DNA of 45,825 nucleotides, taken from contig JAJZLU010000077.1 in the NCBI GenBank assembly GCA_021850545.1, positions 1 through 45,825 on the forward strand. Direction: 5' to 3'. Of the stretch, positions 7,548-16,528 are shown piece after piece. Source of the DNA: Thermoplasmata archaeon. GTDB taxonomy: Archaea; Thermoplasmatota; Thermoplasmata; Thermoplasmatales; Thermoplasmataceae. Made by a program: the position numbers and the translations under genes. A model generated the notes under the pieces. It saw only the letters and a list, made by a program, of their open reading frames with translations. It did not search any database and was not told where the DNA came from. Each line of letters starts with the position of its first letter. The first letter of the stretch is position 1.

Positions 7548-8039
7548 TTACCTGGAACCGCGTTTCCTTATGATCTTGAACAGATCAGAGAGAGTCATGA
7601 CACAGAAAATCAGGCCGATCATGAGGCAGAAGAAAAAGAATATCTCCATATCGATGAAGAGCGGATTCTGTGCAACGAACAATGGTATCAGCCCGCCCGT
7701 GAAATATATGAGAAGCAGCAGTGTTCCATCGAGAATGGTGAATACGAACAACCTGTTGATCTGTGAAAATATTGGCTTCTGTAGGCTTTCAGACGAGAAT
7801 AGCGGGAGAACTGCAACAATCATGGCATACGCGGTGAGAAGAAGGCCAATGAGCGTTCCGTAGAGGCCAAGGAGGCTCCCGTTGCTGAAGAAGTTTGAGA
7901 AATTGAGGGTGAGCTGAGGATCCTCAAGATATTTTATGTAATGGTTTTCAAGGAAAAAGGTGAGAACGAAGGACAGGATCATAACCGTCTTGAGTTTGTA
8001 AAAGCTTTCCAGTTCTTCCCTAATTTTTATTGCTGCCAA
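7548..8039 (-). CDS. Small integral membrane protein, unknown
   Basis: 163 residues with four predicted membrane helices (about 18-32, 56-80, 95-118, 128-152) and basic ends (KIREE..., FKIIRKRGSR). No family recognised. The start is a TTG at 8039 (MAAIKIREE); an AT-rich ATAAATTTG lies about 15-20 bp upstream. The next in-frame ATG would cut into the first helix. It sits between the amidohydrolase and the MocA-like gene, all on the minus strand, with gaps of 70-75 bp. Confidence 0.65.
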   Translation of the reverse strand: MAAIKIREELESFYKLKTVMILSFVLTFFLENHYIKYLEDPQLTLNFSNFFSNGSLLGLYGTLIGLLLTAYAMIVAVLPLFSSESLQKPIFSQINRLFVFTILDGTLLLLIYFTGGLIPLFVAQNPLFIDMEIFFFFCLMIGLIFCVMTLSDLFKIIRKRGSR

Positions 8040-8114
8040 CTTGAACCACTATAAATTTGTCCTGTATTTAAATATGAGTTTACGAGAAATACATCTATGT
8101 CCCATTGCCAAGTA

Positions 8115-8726
8115 TCATTTTTCTGATTCTTCCAGCCTGCTGCAGATCTCCATGGCGTGCTCCAGGTCTTGGGGGGAATCTATGTCAGCAACCTCATCCG
8201 GGTCTTCAATCTCCAATGACACCACTTCTTTCCTGTGTTTCACAAGTATCTCCCTTCCTCCGCTCTCCCCCTCCAGGCTCAGGAGCAGATCTGTGTATTT
8301 CCGCGGGAATATAACCGGCCCCCTGAGTACGCCAGCATGGCGGATGCAGGCCATCTTTTCCGGGTTCCCCTTCCATAATTCAACGAGCTTGTTAATGCTG
8401 CCTGTGCTGAAAAATGGCATGTCCCCGTTCATGAACAGGAAGCTGTCGAATTCTGGATCTGCCTTCAGGATTGCGGCTTTTATCGAGCTCGACATGCCGG
8501 CATCTGCATTTTCGTTGAAAATAATGCTTATCCTTTTGTCCTTGGGCACTATAGCTGCCTGTCCCCTTTCCCTGATGACTACTACGATTCTTCCCATACC
8601 TGTTCCCAAGGCATTCTCCACTACCCTCTGCAGGACTGTCTTGCCGCATAGGACACGGGAAAGCTTGTCCACTCCAAGCCTCCTTGAAAAACCTGATGCC
8701 AGAATTACGGCCTGAATTCCTGCCAT
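8115..8726 (-). CDS. MocA/MobA-like nucleotidyltransferase (molybdenum cofactor cytidylyltransferase candidate)
   Basis: 203 residues. N-terminal LASGFSRRLGVDK matches the LAxGxSxRxGxxK nucleotide-binding loop of MobA/MocA enzymes; VIRERG, ENADAGMSSSIKAAI and FMNGDMPFFS (metal-binding Asp) follow, then RGPVIFP and the DIDSPQDLEHA end motif. The MocA group makes molybdopterin cytosine dinucleotide, the cofactor form used by CO-dehydrogenase-type hydroxylases. It lies divergently next to an XdhC-hydroxylase operon, which strongly suggests that it serves that enzyme. A TTG at 8747 is in frame, but ATG 8726 (MAGIQAVILAS) has an AAATATTC box about 25 bp upstream and was chosen. Confidence 0.85.
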   Translation of the reverse strand: MAGIQAVILASGFSRRLGVDKLSRVLCGKTVLQRVVENALGTGMGRIVVVIRERGQAAIVPKDKRISIIFNENADAGMSSSIKAAILKADPEFDSFLFMNGDMPFFSTGSINKLVELWKGNPEKMACIRHAGVLRGPVIFPRKYTDLLLSLEGESGGREILVKHRKEVVSLEIEDPDEVADIDSPQDLEHAMEICSRLEESEK

Positions 8727-8833
8727 TACATTAAAAACATAAAACAAGAATATTTGAGTTTTTCACATTCATGCATGGATAGGAAATCCCTCATTTGTGC
8801 ATTCTTTCTCATTTTGCGTTGCCCTTAGGAAAA

Positions 8834-8842
8834 GCTAAATAG
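8834..8842 (+). promoter_or_regulatory. TATA-like box of the XdhC gene
   Basis: GCTAAATAG centred 25 bp before ATG 8863: leaderless spacing. Confidence 0.45.
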
Positions 8843-8862
8843 ATTTCTCAATAACAAAGAGC

Positions 8863-9708
8863 ATGGAGAACTACGATTTTGCCAGCAAGATTCATGAAAT
8901 GAGTACAAAGGGGGAATCCTTTGTTGTTGCAACTGTTGTGAAGACTGAGGGGTCTTCCCTTGCTAAACCCGGGTTCAAGGTTGTAGTTTTCGATGACAAG
9001 ATCATTTACGGAACCCTTGGAGGAGCATGCCCAGAGTCGGTAATACTGGACGAGGCTAGAAAAGTCCTTGATTCAGGAACTCCAAAGAATATCAGGATAC
9101 ACCTTGAAGATGCTGGAAAGGGTATCGAGGCAATGATCTCGAGGCAGGTTCAGGATGAGATCTTTGTTGAGACCTTCTGCGGCGGGACAATCGATGTTTT
9201 CCTTGAGCCTTTCAGGCCGTTCGAACGCCTGGTGCTCATCGGCCAGGGAGGAAGGGATGAAGTAGAAGAATACTTAGTATTGCTGGGGAAGAAGCTGGAC
9301 TTCAGGGTTACGGTCATAGACCATGCCCCCATGCTCAGCGAAAAACCGGATGAACTCATTTCAAACCTTGATTTCGACATGAAATCATACAAGTTCACAA
9401 ACGATGACTTTGTTGTGATCCTCACAAAGGGAGAGAGGGACATTGAGGCACTTGAGGCCGTGTCCAAGGGCAGCCCGGCTTACGTTGGGCTAATGGCCAG
9501 CAGGAAGAGGGCTGCACATGATTTTGAAGTGCTTAAGGGTAAGGGCATTTCCCAGAACTTCCTCGACTCGGTCAATACACCCATTGGGGTGGACATTGGC
9601 GCAATAACACCATTCGAGATTGCCATAAGCATTGCCTCCCAGATAACCAAAATGAGAAGGGAGAGGGTTTCCAAGGGCGTTCCCAAGACAGAGAAGGTAT
9701 CGGCTTAA
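8863..9708 (+). CDS. XdhC/CoxI-family molybdenum hydroxylase maturation protein
   Basis: 281 residues. N-terminal XdhC_CoxI domain: FVVATVVKTEGSSLAKPGFKVVV, GTLGGACPE and FCGGTIDVFLEPF (the CGG motif). C-terminal Rossmann-like domain: LVLIGQGG, VTVIDHAP, DDFVVILTKGERDIEAL, YVGLMASRKRA, and the closing TPIGVDIGAITPFEIAISIASQ. XdhC proteins carry the molybdenum cofactor to the large subunit of xanthine-dehydrogenase-family enzymes and help insert the terminal sulfido ligand. It is the first gene of a plus-strand set, 69 bp before the FAD subunit. Confidence 0.9.
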   Translation: MENYDFASKIHEMSTKGESFVVATVVKTEGSSLAKPGFKVVVFDDKIIYGTLGGACPESVILDEARKVLDSGTPKNIRIHLEDAGKGIEAMISRQVQDEIFVETFCGGTIDVFLEPFRPFERLVLIGQGGRDEVEEYLVLLGKKLDFRVTVIDHAPMLSEKPDELISNLDFDMKSYKFTNDDFVVILTKGERDIEALEAVSKGSPAYVGLMASRKRAAHDFEVLKGKGISQNFLDSVNTPIGVDIGAITPFEIAISIASQITKMRRERVSKGVPKTEKVSA

Positions 9709-9777
9709 ATTCTGTATAAATTATTCTAGGGCAAAAATAATCTTCAAATTTAAGTAGTTTTAACCGTTATTTGGAAG

Positions 9778-10647
9778 ATGAATCCCCCAACTTTTGAATA
9801 CTTTGCCCCAACAGGCATTGACGAAGTTATTGACATTCTTGCCAAATATCCTGGGGAAGCCAAGATACTTGCAGGCGGCCAGAGCATAATACCGCTGCTG
9901 AAATCCAGGATATCTTCTATCCCTTACCTCGTATCCCTATCTGAGGTAAAGGGCCTCAGTTACATAGATGAGGGCAGTGAAGGAGTAAGGATCGGAGCCA
10001 TGACCATTGACAGCGATCTCGAAAACTCTGATCTGGTTAAGAAGAGATTTCCGATACTGCATGACGCAACAGAACAGCTGGCAGATCCACTTGTGAGGAA
10101 CGTTGGCACAATAGGTGGAAATCTCTCCCATGCCGATCCTGCAAATGACCTCCCCGCAGTTATGATCGCCCTGGGAGCCCGCTTCACCCTAAGGGGCAAG
10201 GGCGGTTCCAGGGAAGTCGAAGCAAAGGATTTCTTCCTGGACACTTTCACTACAGCCCTTGAGCCTGAAGAAGTCCTCACTGAGATTAACATCCCGTTCT
10301 GGGGAAAGAAGTCAGGTGGAGCCTATGTGAAATTCAAGAAGAACACTTGGAACTTCTCAGTAGCAGCTGTTGCTGTGCAGCTTGAACTTGACGGGAACAG
10401 GTGCAGGAAGGCACATATTGCCACAACATCGGTCTCCCCCAAGTCGGGCAGAATGGAAAAGGCAGAGAAGGCCCTAATCGGAGCGGAATTGAATGATCAT
10501 GCGATCAGCAAGGCTGCCGCAGAGGTTGCAACCTCATCAGAGCCGGTATCTGACTCATACGGGCCAGAGGAATACAAGAGGGAAATCTTAAGGAGAATTA
10601 CACGCGAGGCCATAAATAAGGCCTTGTCAAGGGCAGGAGGCAATTAA
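9778..10647 (+). CDS. FAD-binding medium subunit of a molybdenum hydroxylase (CoxM/CutM type)
   Basis: 289 residues. FAD-binding motifs [13 protein letters not shown] (from residue 32) and [18 protein letters not shown] (from 110) match CO dehydrogenase medium subunit and related enzymes; [19 protein letters not shown] and the C-terminal helical cap follow. It passes electrons from the [2Fe-2S] subunit through FAD to an acceptor. TATA-like AATTTAAGTAG lies about 28 bp before the ATG, so the structural genes may also be transcribed separately from xdhC. The stop is followed one base later by the small-subunit start. Confidence 0.92.
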   Translation: MNPPTFEYFAPTGIDEVIDILAKYPGEAKILAGGQSIIPLLKSRISSIPYLVSLSEVKGLSYIDEGSEGVRIGAMTIDSDLENSDLVKKRFPILHDATEQLADPLVRNVGTIGGNLSHADPANDLPAVMIALGARFTLRGKGGSREVEAKDFFLDTFTTALEPEEVLTEINIPFWGKKSGGAYVKFKKNTWNFSVAAVAVQLELDGNRCRKAHIATTSVSPKSGRMEKAEKALIGAELNDHAISKAAAEVATSSEPVSDSYGPEEYKREILRRITREAINKALSRAGGN

Positions 10648-10648
10648 G

Positions 10649-11173
10649 ATGGTTAGCAAGAAGAATATTTCAATCACAGTAAATGGGGAAGCGAAAGAAG
10701 CTGAAGTGGAACCAAGGATGCTCCTTGCACACTTCCTGAGGGATGTCGTCGGGCTCACAGGCACACACATTGGATGCGACACAACAAACTGCGGCGCATG
10801 CACAGTTATAATGGACGGCAAGGCAGTGAAGTCATGCACAATCCTTGCAGTGCAGGCAAATGGAAGGAAGATTCTCACAATCGAGGGACTTTCAAAGGGC
10901 AGGGAGAAGCTCCACCCGGTACAGCAGTCATTCGTGGACAAGCATGGCCTGCAGTGCGGATACTGCACATCGGGAATGATTCTTACATCCTACTGGCTGC
11001 TCAAGAACAGGAAGAACGTTACAGAAGAGGAGATAAGGGCTGCCATTTCAGGGAACCTGTGCAGGTGCACGGGATATGACAACATAGTGGAATCAATAAA
11101 GGATGCCAGCAAGAAGATGGAAGAGGAAGGCGACCCAATCGAGGAGCATCCCGAAATCAAGGTCAGGGCATAG
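10649..11173 (+). CDS. [2Fe-2S] small subunit of a molybdenum hydroxylase (CoxS type)
   Basis: 174 residues. N-terminal plant-ferredoxin cluster ligands C43, C48, C51 and C63 ([12 protein letters not shown]...SC), and C-terminal cluster ligands C103, C106, C138 and C140 (QCGYCTSGM...[12 protein letters not shown]). All eight cysteines are present. It relays electrons from the molybdenum site to FAD. It begins one base after the medium-subunit stop and its own TAG stop touches the large-subunit start, so the three subunits are tightly coupled. Confidence 0.95.
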   Translation: MVSKKNISITVNGEAKEAEVEPRMLLAHFLRDVVGLTGTHIGCDTTNCGACTVIMDGKAVKSCTILAVQANGRKILTIEGLSKGREKLHPVQQSFVDKHGLQCGYCTSGMILTSYWLLKNRKNVTEEEIRAAISGNLCRCTGYDNIVESIKDASKKMEEEGDPIEEHPEIKVRA

Positions 11174-13213
11174 GTGCAGGAAATGGAACTTAGTGAAAAA
11201 CTGGTAAGAGGGGAAGGAAGGTTCGTAGACGACATCCAGATGCCCGGCATGCTTTACCTTGGCTTCGCAAGGAGCCAGTATGCGAGGGCAAAAATCCTTA
11301 AGATTTCTGGGGCACACCTGACCCACAAGGAAGTGAATTTCGAGGTTGTTGAAGTAGGCGAAGGAGCCACTGAGGGCGGGCCCACAGCACTTAGCCATCC
11401 AGTGCTTGCCAACGGCTATGTGGGATATGTCGGGCAGCCAGTGGCCGCCGTATATTCGGATGACCGCTACACTGCAGAGGATCTCATAGATTCGGTTGAA
11501 ATCGAATACGAACCTTTGAAAGCCATAGTGGATCCTGAAGAATCCCTCAAGAGGGAGGCCATGTATCCGGGGGTCAGGTCCAATGCAATTGTGGACAGGT
11601 ACTTCGGGAAAGAATTCACCCCTGACCCTTCAGATATAGTTATTGAAAGGAGGCTTGTCAACAGGAGGATTGCGACCAACCCAATTGAGCCAAGGGGGAT
11701 AGTGGCAGCATATGACGGGAACAAGCTCACAGTATGGGTAAGCACGCAGAGCGCACACTCCATAAAGGAAGGGCTCAGCGAAGCCCTGAAGATGGAGCCT
11801 GACAGGATCAGGGTTGTCCAGGTTGATACGGGAGGAGCATTTGGGCTCAAGGGCGGCCTGTTCCCGGAATATGTAGTTGCCTGCTATCTTGCAATGAAGG
11901 AGAGGCGCCCTGTTAAGTGGATTGAAACCAGGAGGGAACACCTCCTGGCTAGCAGGCCCGGAAGAGGAGTCGTAGCAAACCTGAAACTATACGCGAAGAG
12001 AGATGGCACCATAACAGGGCTGAAGGGGGATGTCATTGTTGACAATGGCGCTTTCACAGGCGGTTCCGGTGAATTCTCCCCCATGTTCATTGCACGCCAG
12101 CTGGCTGGGGCATACTATCTTCCAAACGCCCATGTGAGGGCACTGTCTGTCCTTACAAACAAAGCACCCCAGGGACCGTACAGGGGGGCTGGAAGGCCGG
12201 AGGCCATGTATTTCATCGAGAGGCTGGTAGACGGCCTTGCAGACGAGCTGAAAATGGATCCGGTGGAACTGAGGCTCATTAATGCCGCAAAGGAAACCTA
12301 TACCTCGCCCCTTGGAATGCAGGTTGAGAAGTCGAGGGCTTTCCTTGAGAGTGCAATAAAGGAGCTTGACTACGAGAAATACAAGGAAAAGGAAAATGTC
12401 GGGTTTGCATTCCTGATCCTGTACCATGCCACAGCAGGAGGCGAATCCGCAAGGATCAAAGTCGAAGATGGAAGGCTCAAAGTTTGGACTGGCGGAAATG
12501 CACATGGCCAGAGGCATGACATCTTCATCAAGACGCTCCTGAAGGAAGAACTTGGCGTATCCGAAGACCTGGTTGATGCCTTGAAAGGAGACACCGACCA
12601 GCTTCAGGACGGAGTTGGCGCATGGGGTAGCAGGTCATCCATGGTTCTTTCCTCTGCTGTCATCGTTGCAGCAAGGAAGATAAAGGAACAGATAGAGAAG
12701 AAGCATGGAAAGTACACACTTAAGGCGCTACTGGATGGAAACTGGGATGAATACGAGTTCTTCAAGTACGACAAGACTGAGAGCAGCCTTGGCGCAAACC
12801 TTGTGACTGCAGATGTAGACGGCTACGGCAGGGTAAGGGTCAAGGAATGCCTTTCCTACTATGACGCAGGCCGCGTGCTGGATCCGGACAATGCCAGGGG
12901 CCAGAATGCGGGAGGCGCTGTACAGGGAATTGGCCAGACCCTTTCTGAGGAACTCGCTTTCGATGAGGACGGGCTTCCCCTGATAACATCCATTTCCGAT
13001 GCAGGAGTGCTCTCTGCTGACCTTGTGCCGAAGTTTGGGATAAAATTCCACAAGTCCGAATCACCCCTGCCATCCAAGGCAAAGGGAATAGGAGAAGCAC
13101 CCACAATCGGAGTTCCCATCGCCCTTTCAAGGGCCATTGAGAAAGCCACAGGAAAACTCATTGTTGAGACCCCGATCAAGCCGGAATACCTTCTCCCTGC
13201 GGGGAAGGATTAA
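11174..13213 (+). CDS. Molybdopterin-binding large subunit of a molybdenum hydroxylase (aldehyde/xanthine/CO dehydrogenase family)
   Basis: 679 residues, about 80-100 shorter than usual for the family; the loss seems spread over loops, as the N-terminal GEGRFVDDIQMPGMLY and C-terminal motifs are both present. Key motifs: GGAFGLKGG (220-228), PYRGAGRPE (335-343; CoxL form I would have AYRCSFR, so this is not a true aerobic CO dehydrogenase), and KGIGEAP with the catalytic Glu at about residue 641. Substrate could be an aldehyde, a purine or another heterocycle; not decidable from sequence. GTG at 11174 directly follows the small-subunit stop; ATG 11183 is an equally possible start. T-runs follow the stop. 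Confidence 0.9.
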   Translation: MQEMELSEKLVRGEGRFVDDIQMPGMLYLGFARSQYARAKILKISGAHLTHKEVNFEVVEVGEGATEGGPTALSHPVLANGYVGYVGQPVAAVYSDDRYTAEDLIDSVEIEYEPLKAIVDPEESLKREAMYPGVRSNAIVDRYFGKEFTPDPSDIVIERRLVNRRIATNPIEPRGIVAAYDGNKLTVWVSTQSAHSIKEGLSEALKMEPDRIRVVQVDTGGAFGLKGGLFPEYVVACYLAMKERRPVKWIETRREHLLASRPGRGVVANLKLYAKRDGTITGLKGDVIVDNGAFTGGSGEFSPMFIARQLAGAYYLPNAHVRALSVLTNKAPQGPYRGAGRPEAMYFIERLVDGLADELKMDPVELRLINAAKETYTSPLGMQVEKSRAFLESAIKELDYEKYKEKENVGFAFLILYHATAGGESARIKVEDGRLKVWTGGNAHGQRHDIFIKTLLKEELGVSEDLVDALKGDTDQLQDGVGAWGSRSSMVLSSAVIVAARKIKEQIEKKHGKYTLKALLDGNWDEYEFFKYDKTESSLGANLVTADVDGYGRVRVKECLSYYDAGRVLDPDNARGQNAGGAVQGIGQTLSEELAFDEDGLPLITSISDAGVLSADLVPKFGIKFHKSESPLPSKAKGIGEAPTIGVPIALSRAIEKATGKLIVETPIKPEYLLPAGKD

Positions 13214-13225
13214 TTTCCCAACCCA

Positions 13226-13247
13226 TTTTTTTGATATTCTTTTTTTT
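13226..13247 (+). terminator. T-run terminator after the hydroxylase operon
   Basis: T7 at 13226-13232 and T8 at 13240-13247, no stem: the usual archaeal type of end, 13-34 bases after the large-subunit stop. Confidence 0.6.
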
Positions 13248-13307
13248 GGTAAAAATGTAATAGGTTCCTTTAGCAATTTTAATTAATCCTGTTGAGTTAA
13301 ATAATTC

Positions 13308-14231
13308 ATGGGCAATGGAAGAACAGCCGCCATATTTGGCGCAACAGGCCAGATTGGCCAGGCTGTGATTCAGAAACTTACTGGAGAGGGGTGGAATATA
13401 AGGGTCTTTGCAAGGGATACTGCAAAGAGCAGCCAGCTTTTTCCAGGTGTAAAGGAACAGTACCAGTGGGATTACAGGAAAGACGATTGGCAGGAACACC
13501 TTGACGGCACCGACGTGGTGTTCAATTTCAGCGGTGCCCCCATTTTCCAGAAATGGAAGGGGGATTACAAAAGGGAGATCGTTGAATCAAGGGTTCTGGC
13601 AACGGCAAGGATTGCTGATGCAATATGCAAGGCAGAGAACAGGCCAAAGGTTTTCATAAATGGATCAGCAGCAGGGATTTATGGGTACAACACCTGGAAT
13701 GATGATACTGTAACGGAGGACTACCCCACGGGAAAGGATTTCTGGGGGAAATTTGTCAGCGACTGGGAAAAATCTGCACTGAATGCCGAAGAGTGCGGAA
13801 CGAGGGTCATAAACATACGCACCACAGTGGTTCTAGACAAGGAGACTGGAGCCCTTCCCCAGCTTATGAATGCATTCAACAAAGGCATAGGGGGCCCAAT
13901 CAGGCCGGGGAGCCAGTGGTTCCCCTGGATACATGTAGAGGACGAGGTCGGAATTATGCTCTATGCAATGAATATAGAGACAGTATCAGGCCCTATTAAT
14001 GCCTCGGCCCCGGATGTTCCAAGAATGAGGGAATTTGCGGAATCCCTTGGAAAAGCAATGGGAAAGCCCTCCAGGATCCCCATTCCGGTAACAATACTGC
14101 GGCTGTTGATGGGTGAAGTCTCGAAGATTCTCGCAAATGGGAGGAAGGTTGTGCCGAAGAAGGCAGAGGAGATCGGTTATCAGTTCAAGTACCCAGAACT
14201 GGATAAGGCTCTGGAAAGCCTGCTTAAGTAA
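13308..14231 (+). CDS. TIGR01777-family NAD(P)-dependent epimerase-like protein
   Basis: 307 residues. Extended short-chain dehydrogenase fold: AAIFGATGQIGQAVIQKL (Rossmann, residues 6-23), VVFNFSGAPIFQKW (the N-x-x-G-x-x-I/V segment typical of TIGR01777), SRVLATARIADAI, FINGSAAGIYGYN (Ser and Tyr of the active-site region), WIHVEDEVGIMLYA, and a C-terminal DUF1731-like tail (PIPVTILRLLMGE...). The physiological role of this family is unknown. A TTTAATTAAT box lies about 27 bp upstream of the ATG. It converges with the first cyclodeaminase gene. Confidence 0.88.
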   Translation: MGNGRTAAIFGATGQIGQAVIQKLTGEGWNIRVFARDTAKSSQLFPGVKEQYQWDYRKDDWQEHLDGTDVVFNFSGAPIFQKWKGDYKREIVESRVLATARIADAICKAENRPKVFINGSAAGIYGYNTWNDDTVTEDYPTGKDFWGKFVSDWEKSALNAEECGTRVINIRTTVVLDKETGALPQLMNAFNKGIGGPIRPGSQWFPWIHVEDEVGIMLYAMNIETVSGPINASAPDVPRMREFAESLGKAMGKPSRIPIPVTILRLLMGEVSKILANGRKVVPKKAEEIGYQFKYPELDKALESLLK

Positions 14232-14244
14232 GCATTCTTCCAAA

Positions 14245-15144
14245 TCACAATATTTTCATGTTTCGCAGCAGGGCATAGGACATCGCAATATCCTCAAGGC
14301 CCACACCCATTGACTTGAATATGGTCTTCTGCTCTTTCACTGGAGATGTGAATTTGAACAGGTCCCTGAGCTCAATGCATTTACTCCGGTCATTCATTTC
14401 CATTATTTCAGTCGATTCCTCCAATGCCTGCGCCATGTCTTCGACCACCACCAGGCCACTCTGGTCAAGTACATCACTAGCAGCCTCACGCCTTGATGGC
14501 ACATTTGCACCGATAAGGTTTGCGTGATATGTTTCGCCAAGATCTCTCCCTGAGAATATGGGTTCCACTGAGCTGGTTGCGGAGCTTATGATTGTGCAGC
14601 CCTTCAGTGCGGAGGAAGCTGTATCATGAACTTTGATGTCTATACCGAATTTGGAGGACATCTCCACGGCAAATTTCATGGCGTTGGCAGGCGTCCTTGA
14701 ATACACATTGGCAGAATCCAATGGAAATGCTGCAAGCATGCCTTCAAGCTGCCCCCGTGCCTGCAGGCCGGATCCTATGATGCATAGGGAATGGCTGCCT
14801 CCATGGACAAGCCTCTTTGTAACCATTGCAGGCAGCGCACCTGTCTTGATCTGCCCCATCCTGCTGGATTCAATGAGTGCTATGGGCTCGCCGCTTTTGG
14901 AATTGAAAATCAGGACGTGCCTGTGCTTTTTCTGGCTTCCCACATAGGTTTTAAGCCCAGCCAGGTTGTATTTGTGCAGATAGCCTGGCATTGTAACCAG
15001 AGCACCCTTTGACAGTTTCAGCCTCCCTCTGCTGCTGTAAGAAGACATTCCGTCAGCATAATCCTGGAAAGCCTCCTCCAGGGCAGATATGGCATCTTTC
15101 ATTGGCAGGTGCATGTCCACGTCCCTCTCCGTGATGAAAAGCAT
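14245..15144 (-). CDS. Ornithine cyclodeaminase / mu-crystallin family protein (copy 1)
   Basis: 299 residues. NAD-binding domain LCIIGSGLQARGQLEGM; substrate side RMGQIKTGALPAMVTKRL, NLIGANVPSRREAASDVLDQS and the C-terminal KSMGVGLEDIAMSYAL. Family members catalyse ornithine to proline plus ammonia, reduce ketimines, or oxidise/reduce alanine and other amino acids. It is followed upstream, 84 bp away, by a second member in the same direction, indicating tandem duplication. Which reaction each performs is unknown. Confidence 0.88.
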   Translation of the reverse strand: MLFITERDVDMHLPMKDAISALEEAFQDYADGMSSYSSRGRLKLSKGALVTMPGYLHKYNLAGLKTYVGSQKKHRHVLIFNSKSGEPIALIESSRMGQIKTGALPAMVTKRLVHGGSHSLCIIGSGLQARGQLEGMLAAFPLDSANVYSRTPANAMKFAVEMSSKFGIDIKVHDTASSALKGCTIISSATSSVEPIFSGRDLGETYHANLIGANVPSRREAASDVLDQSGLVVVEDMAQALEESTEIMEMNDRSKCIELRDLFKFTSPVKEQKTIFKSMGVGLEDIAMSYALLRNMKIL

Positions 15145-15228
15145 GGATAGGAGAAATTGAAGGTGGTTATGATTCTATGGCATTAATATCGGAAGGGGAC
15201 TGAATATCTATTCCCCCAATTGTTCTTG

Positions 15229-16149
15229 CTACTTCAGGAGTCCCATGTTCTTCATGAGGGCATATCCTGCTGCAACATCCTCAAGGCCGATTCCCATCGA
15301 CTTGAACACTGTTTTCCTCTTTCCATTGAGTTCGCCCTTTTCCATCTTCATGAAGTCACCAAGCTCCACACATTTCTTCCCGGGGTGGTTCTTCGTGAGA
15401 CTGATGATCTCTCCTGATTCCATCATGGCCTGCTCCATGTCCTCCACAACAATGAGATCGCTGTCCACGAGTACATCCTCTGCCGCCTCGCGCCTGTTTG
15501 GTATATTTCCTCCGCAAAGGTTCACATGATATTCCTCCCCAAGATCCTTTCTTGAAAAGATTGAATTGTTAGAGTCCGTAATTGTATTGATGATGGTAGC
15601 GTCCCTGAGCGCAGCAGAGACACTTTCATGGGCTTTCACTTCCAGGCCGATCTTCTTCTGCATCCTTTCGGCGAATTTCTTTGCATTGCTGAATGTCCTG
15701 GAATAAACGGAAACACTGTCCAGGCTGAACACTGATGCCATTGCTTCTAGCTGAGTTTCTGCCTGGTATCCTGACCCTATGACGCAGAATCCCTGGTTCT
15801 TTCCCTTGACCATCCTTCTGGTGACCATTGCGGGGAGGGCGCCAGTCCTGATCTGCCCAAGCTTGTTTGCCTCAATTACTGCGAGCAGCTCTGATTTCCT
15901 GGTGTCGAATATGATCACTACGAACCTTGCTCCGTTCCTGTTGGCAATGTAAGTCTTTAGCCCGGCAAGGTTCCTGTGCTGGAATACACCAGGCATTGTG
16001 TTGAAAACGGTCTCGTCAAATATGATCCTCTCCCTTGGCCTGTAGAATGAAGTGCCTGAAGAATATGATAGAAAAGCCTCCTCAAGAATTTCAACTGTTT
16101 CCTTCACTCCGAGATTTCTTTCCACATCTTCCTCTGTTATGTAATGCAT
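15229..16149 (-). CDS. Ornithine cyclodeaminase / mu-crystallin family protein (copy 2)
   Basis: 306 residues from ATG 16149 (MHYITEEDVERNLG). Motifs: LGQIRTGALPAMVTRRM, FCVIGSGYQAETQLEAM, NLCGGNIPNRREAAEDVLVDS, KSMGIGLEDVAAGYAL. The open frame extends 62 codons further upstream, but that part is low-complexity shadow lying over the divergent gene at 16240 and aligns with nothing; copy 1 also begins at the equivalent Met (MLFITERDV). Clearly paralogous to copy 1 but well diverged, so the two may differ in substrate. Confidence 0.88.
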   Translation of the reverse strand: MHYITEEDVERNLGVKETVEILEEAFLSYSSGTSFYRPRERIIFDETVFNTMPGVFQHRNLAGLKTYIANRNGARFVVIIFDTRKSELLAVIEANKLGQIRTGALPAMVTRRMVKGKNQGFCVIGSGYQAETQLEAMASVFSLDSVSVYSRTFSNAKKFAERMQKKIGLEVKAHESVSAALRDATIINTITDSNNSIFSRKDLGEEYHVNLCGGNIPNRREAAEDVLVDSDLIVVEDMEQAMMESGEIISLTKNHPGKKCVELGDFMKMEKGELNGKRKTVFKSMGIGLEDVAAGYALMKNMGLLK

Positions 16150-16239
16150 ACCTGCACATGCAGTGGTGATAAAAATCAGTTTTCTTTCCTTCTGTCCCAG
16201 AAATGATAATCTATTATAGCCATCAAAAAATATGCCCCC

Positions 16240-16527
16240 ATGGGTCCCTCCATAGAGGCAGATAAGCTCAAGGCATACATTGGCCAGAACAATTCGTACT
16301 GGCTTGAACAGGATGGGGACAGGATAGAAGTCCACTTTTCACCCGAATTCCCGGAGGCAATGTCACACCTCCCTGACGGCAGATCTGTGGAACACATCAT
16401 GTACGGCGAAGAAAAGGGCGGGAGAATATACTTCCATCTCTTCAAGACCATCAGCTCGTTCGGGGAAACGAGTTCAGAACTTCAGGATGAAGACGATCCC
16501 ATTATGGAATGGTTGAAGTACATCTGA
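16240..16527 (+). CDS. Small acidic protein, unknown
   Basis: 95 residues, soluble, acidic at the C-terminus (SSELQDEDDPIMEWLKYI). Beta-rich middle (YWLEQDGDRIEVHF, GGRIYFHLFK). No family recognised. A CTATTATAG box centred about 25 bp before ATG 16240 supports a leaderless start. It is divergent from cyclodeaminase copy 2 and its stop is one base from the end of the convergent deoxyhypusine synthase gene. Confidence 0.6.
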   Translation: MGPSIEADKLKAYIGQNNSYWLEQDGDRIEVHFSPEFPEAMSHLPDGRSVEHIMYGEEKGGRIYFHLFKTISSFGETSSELQDEDDPIMEWLKYI

Positions 16528-16528
16528 A

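Noticed and set aside
11174-13213. Aerobic CO dehydrogenase large subunit (form I CoxL)
   Set aside because: The active-site loop reads PYRGAGR, not AYRCSFR.
16150-16335. 62-codon N-terminal extension of the second cyclodeaminase gene
   Set aside because: Overlaps the divergent gene at 16240, has no family match and precedes the Met that aligns with the start of the first copy.
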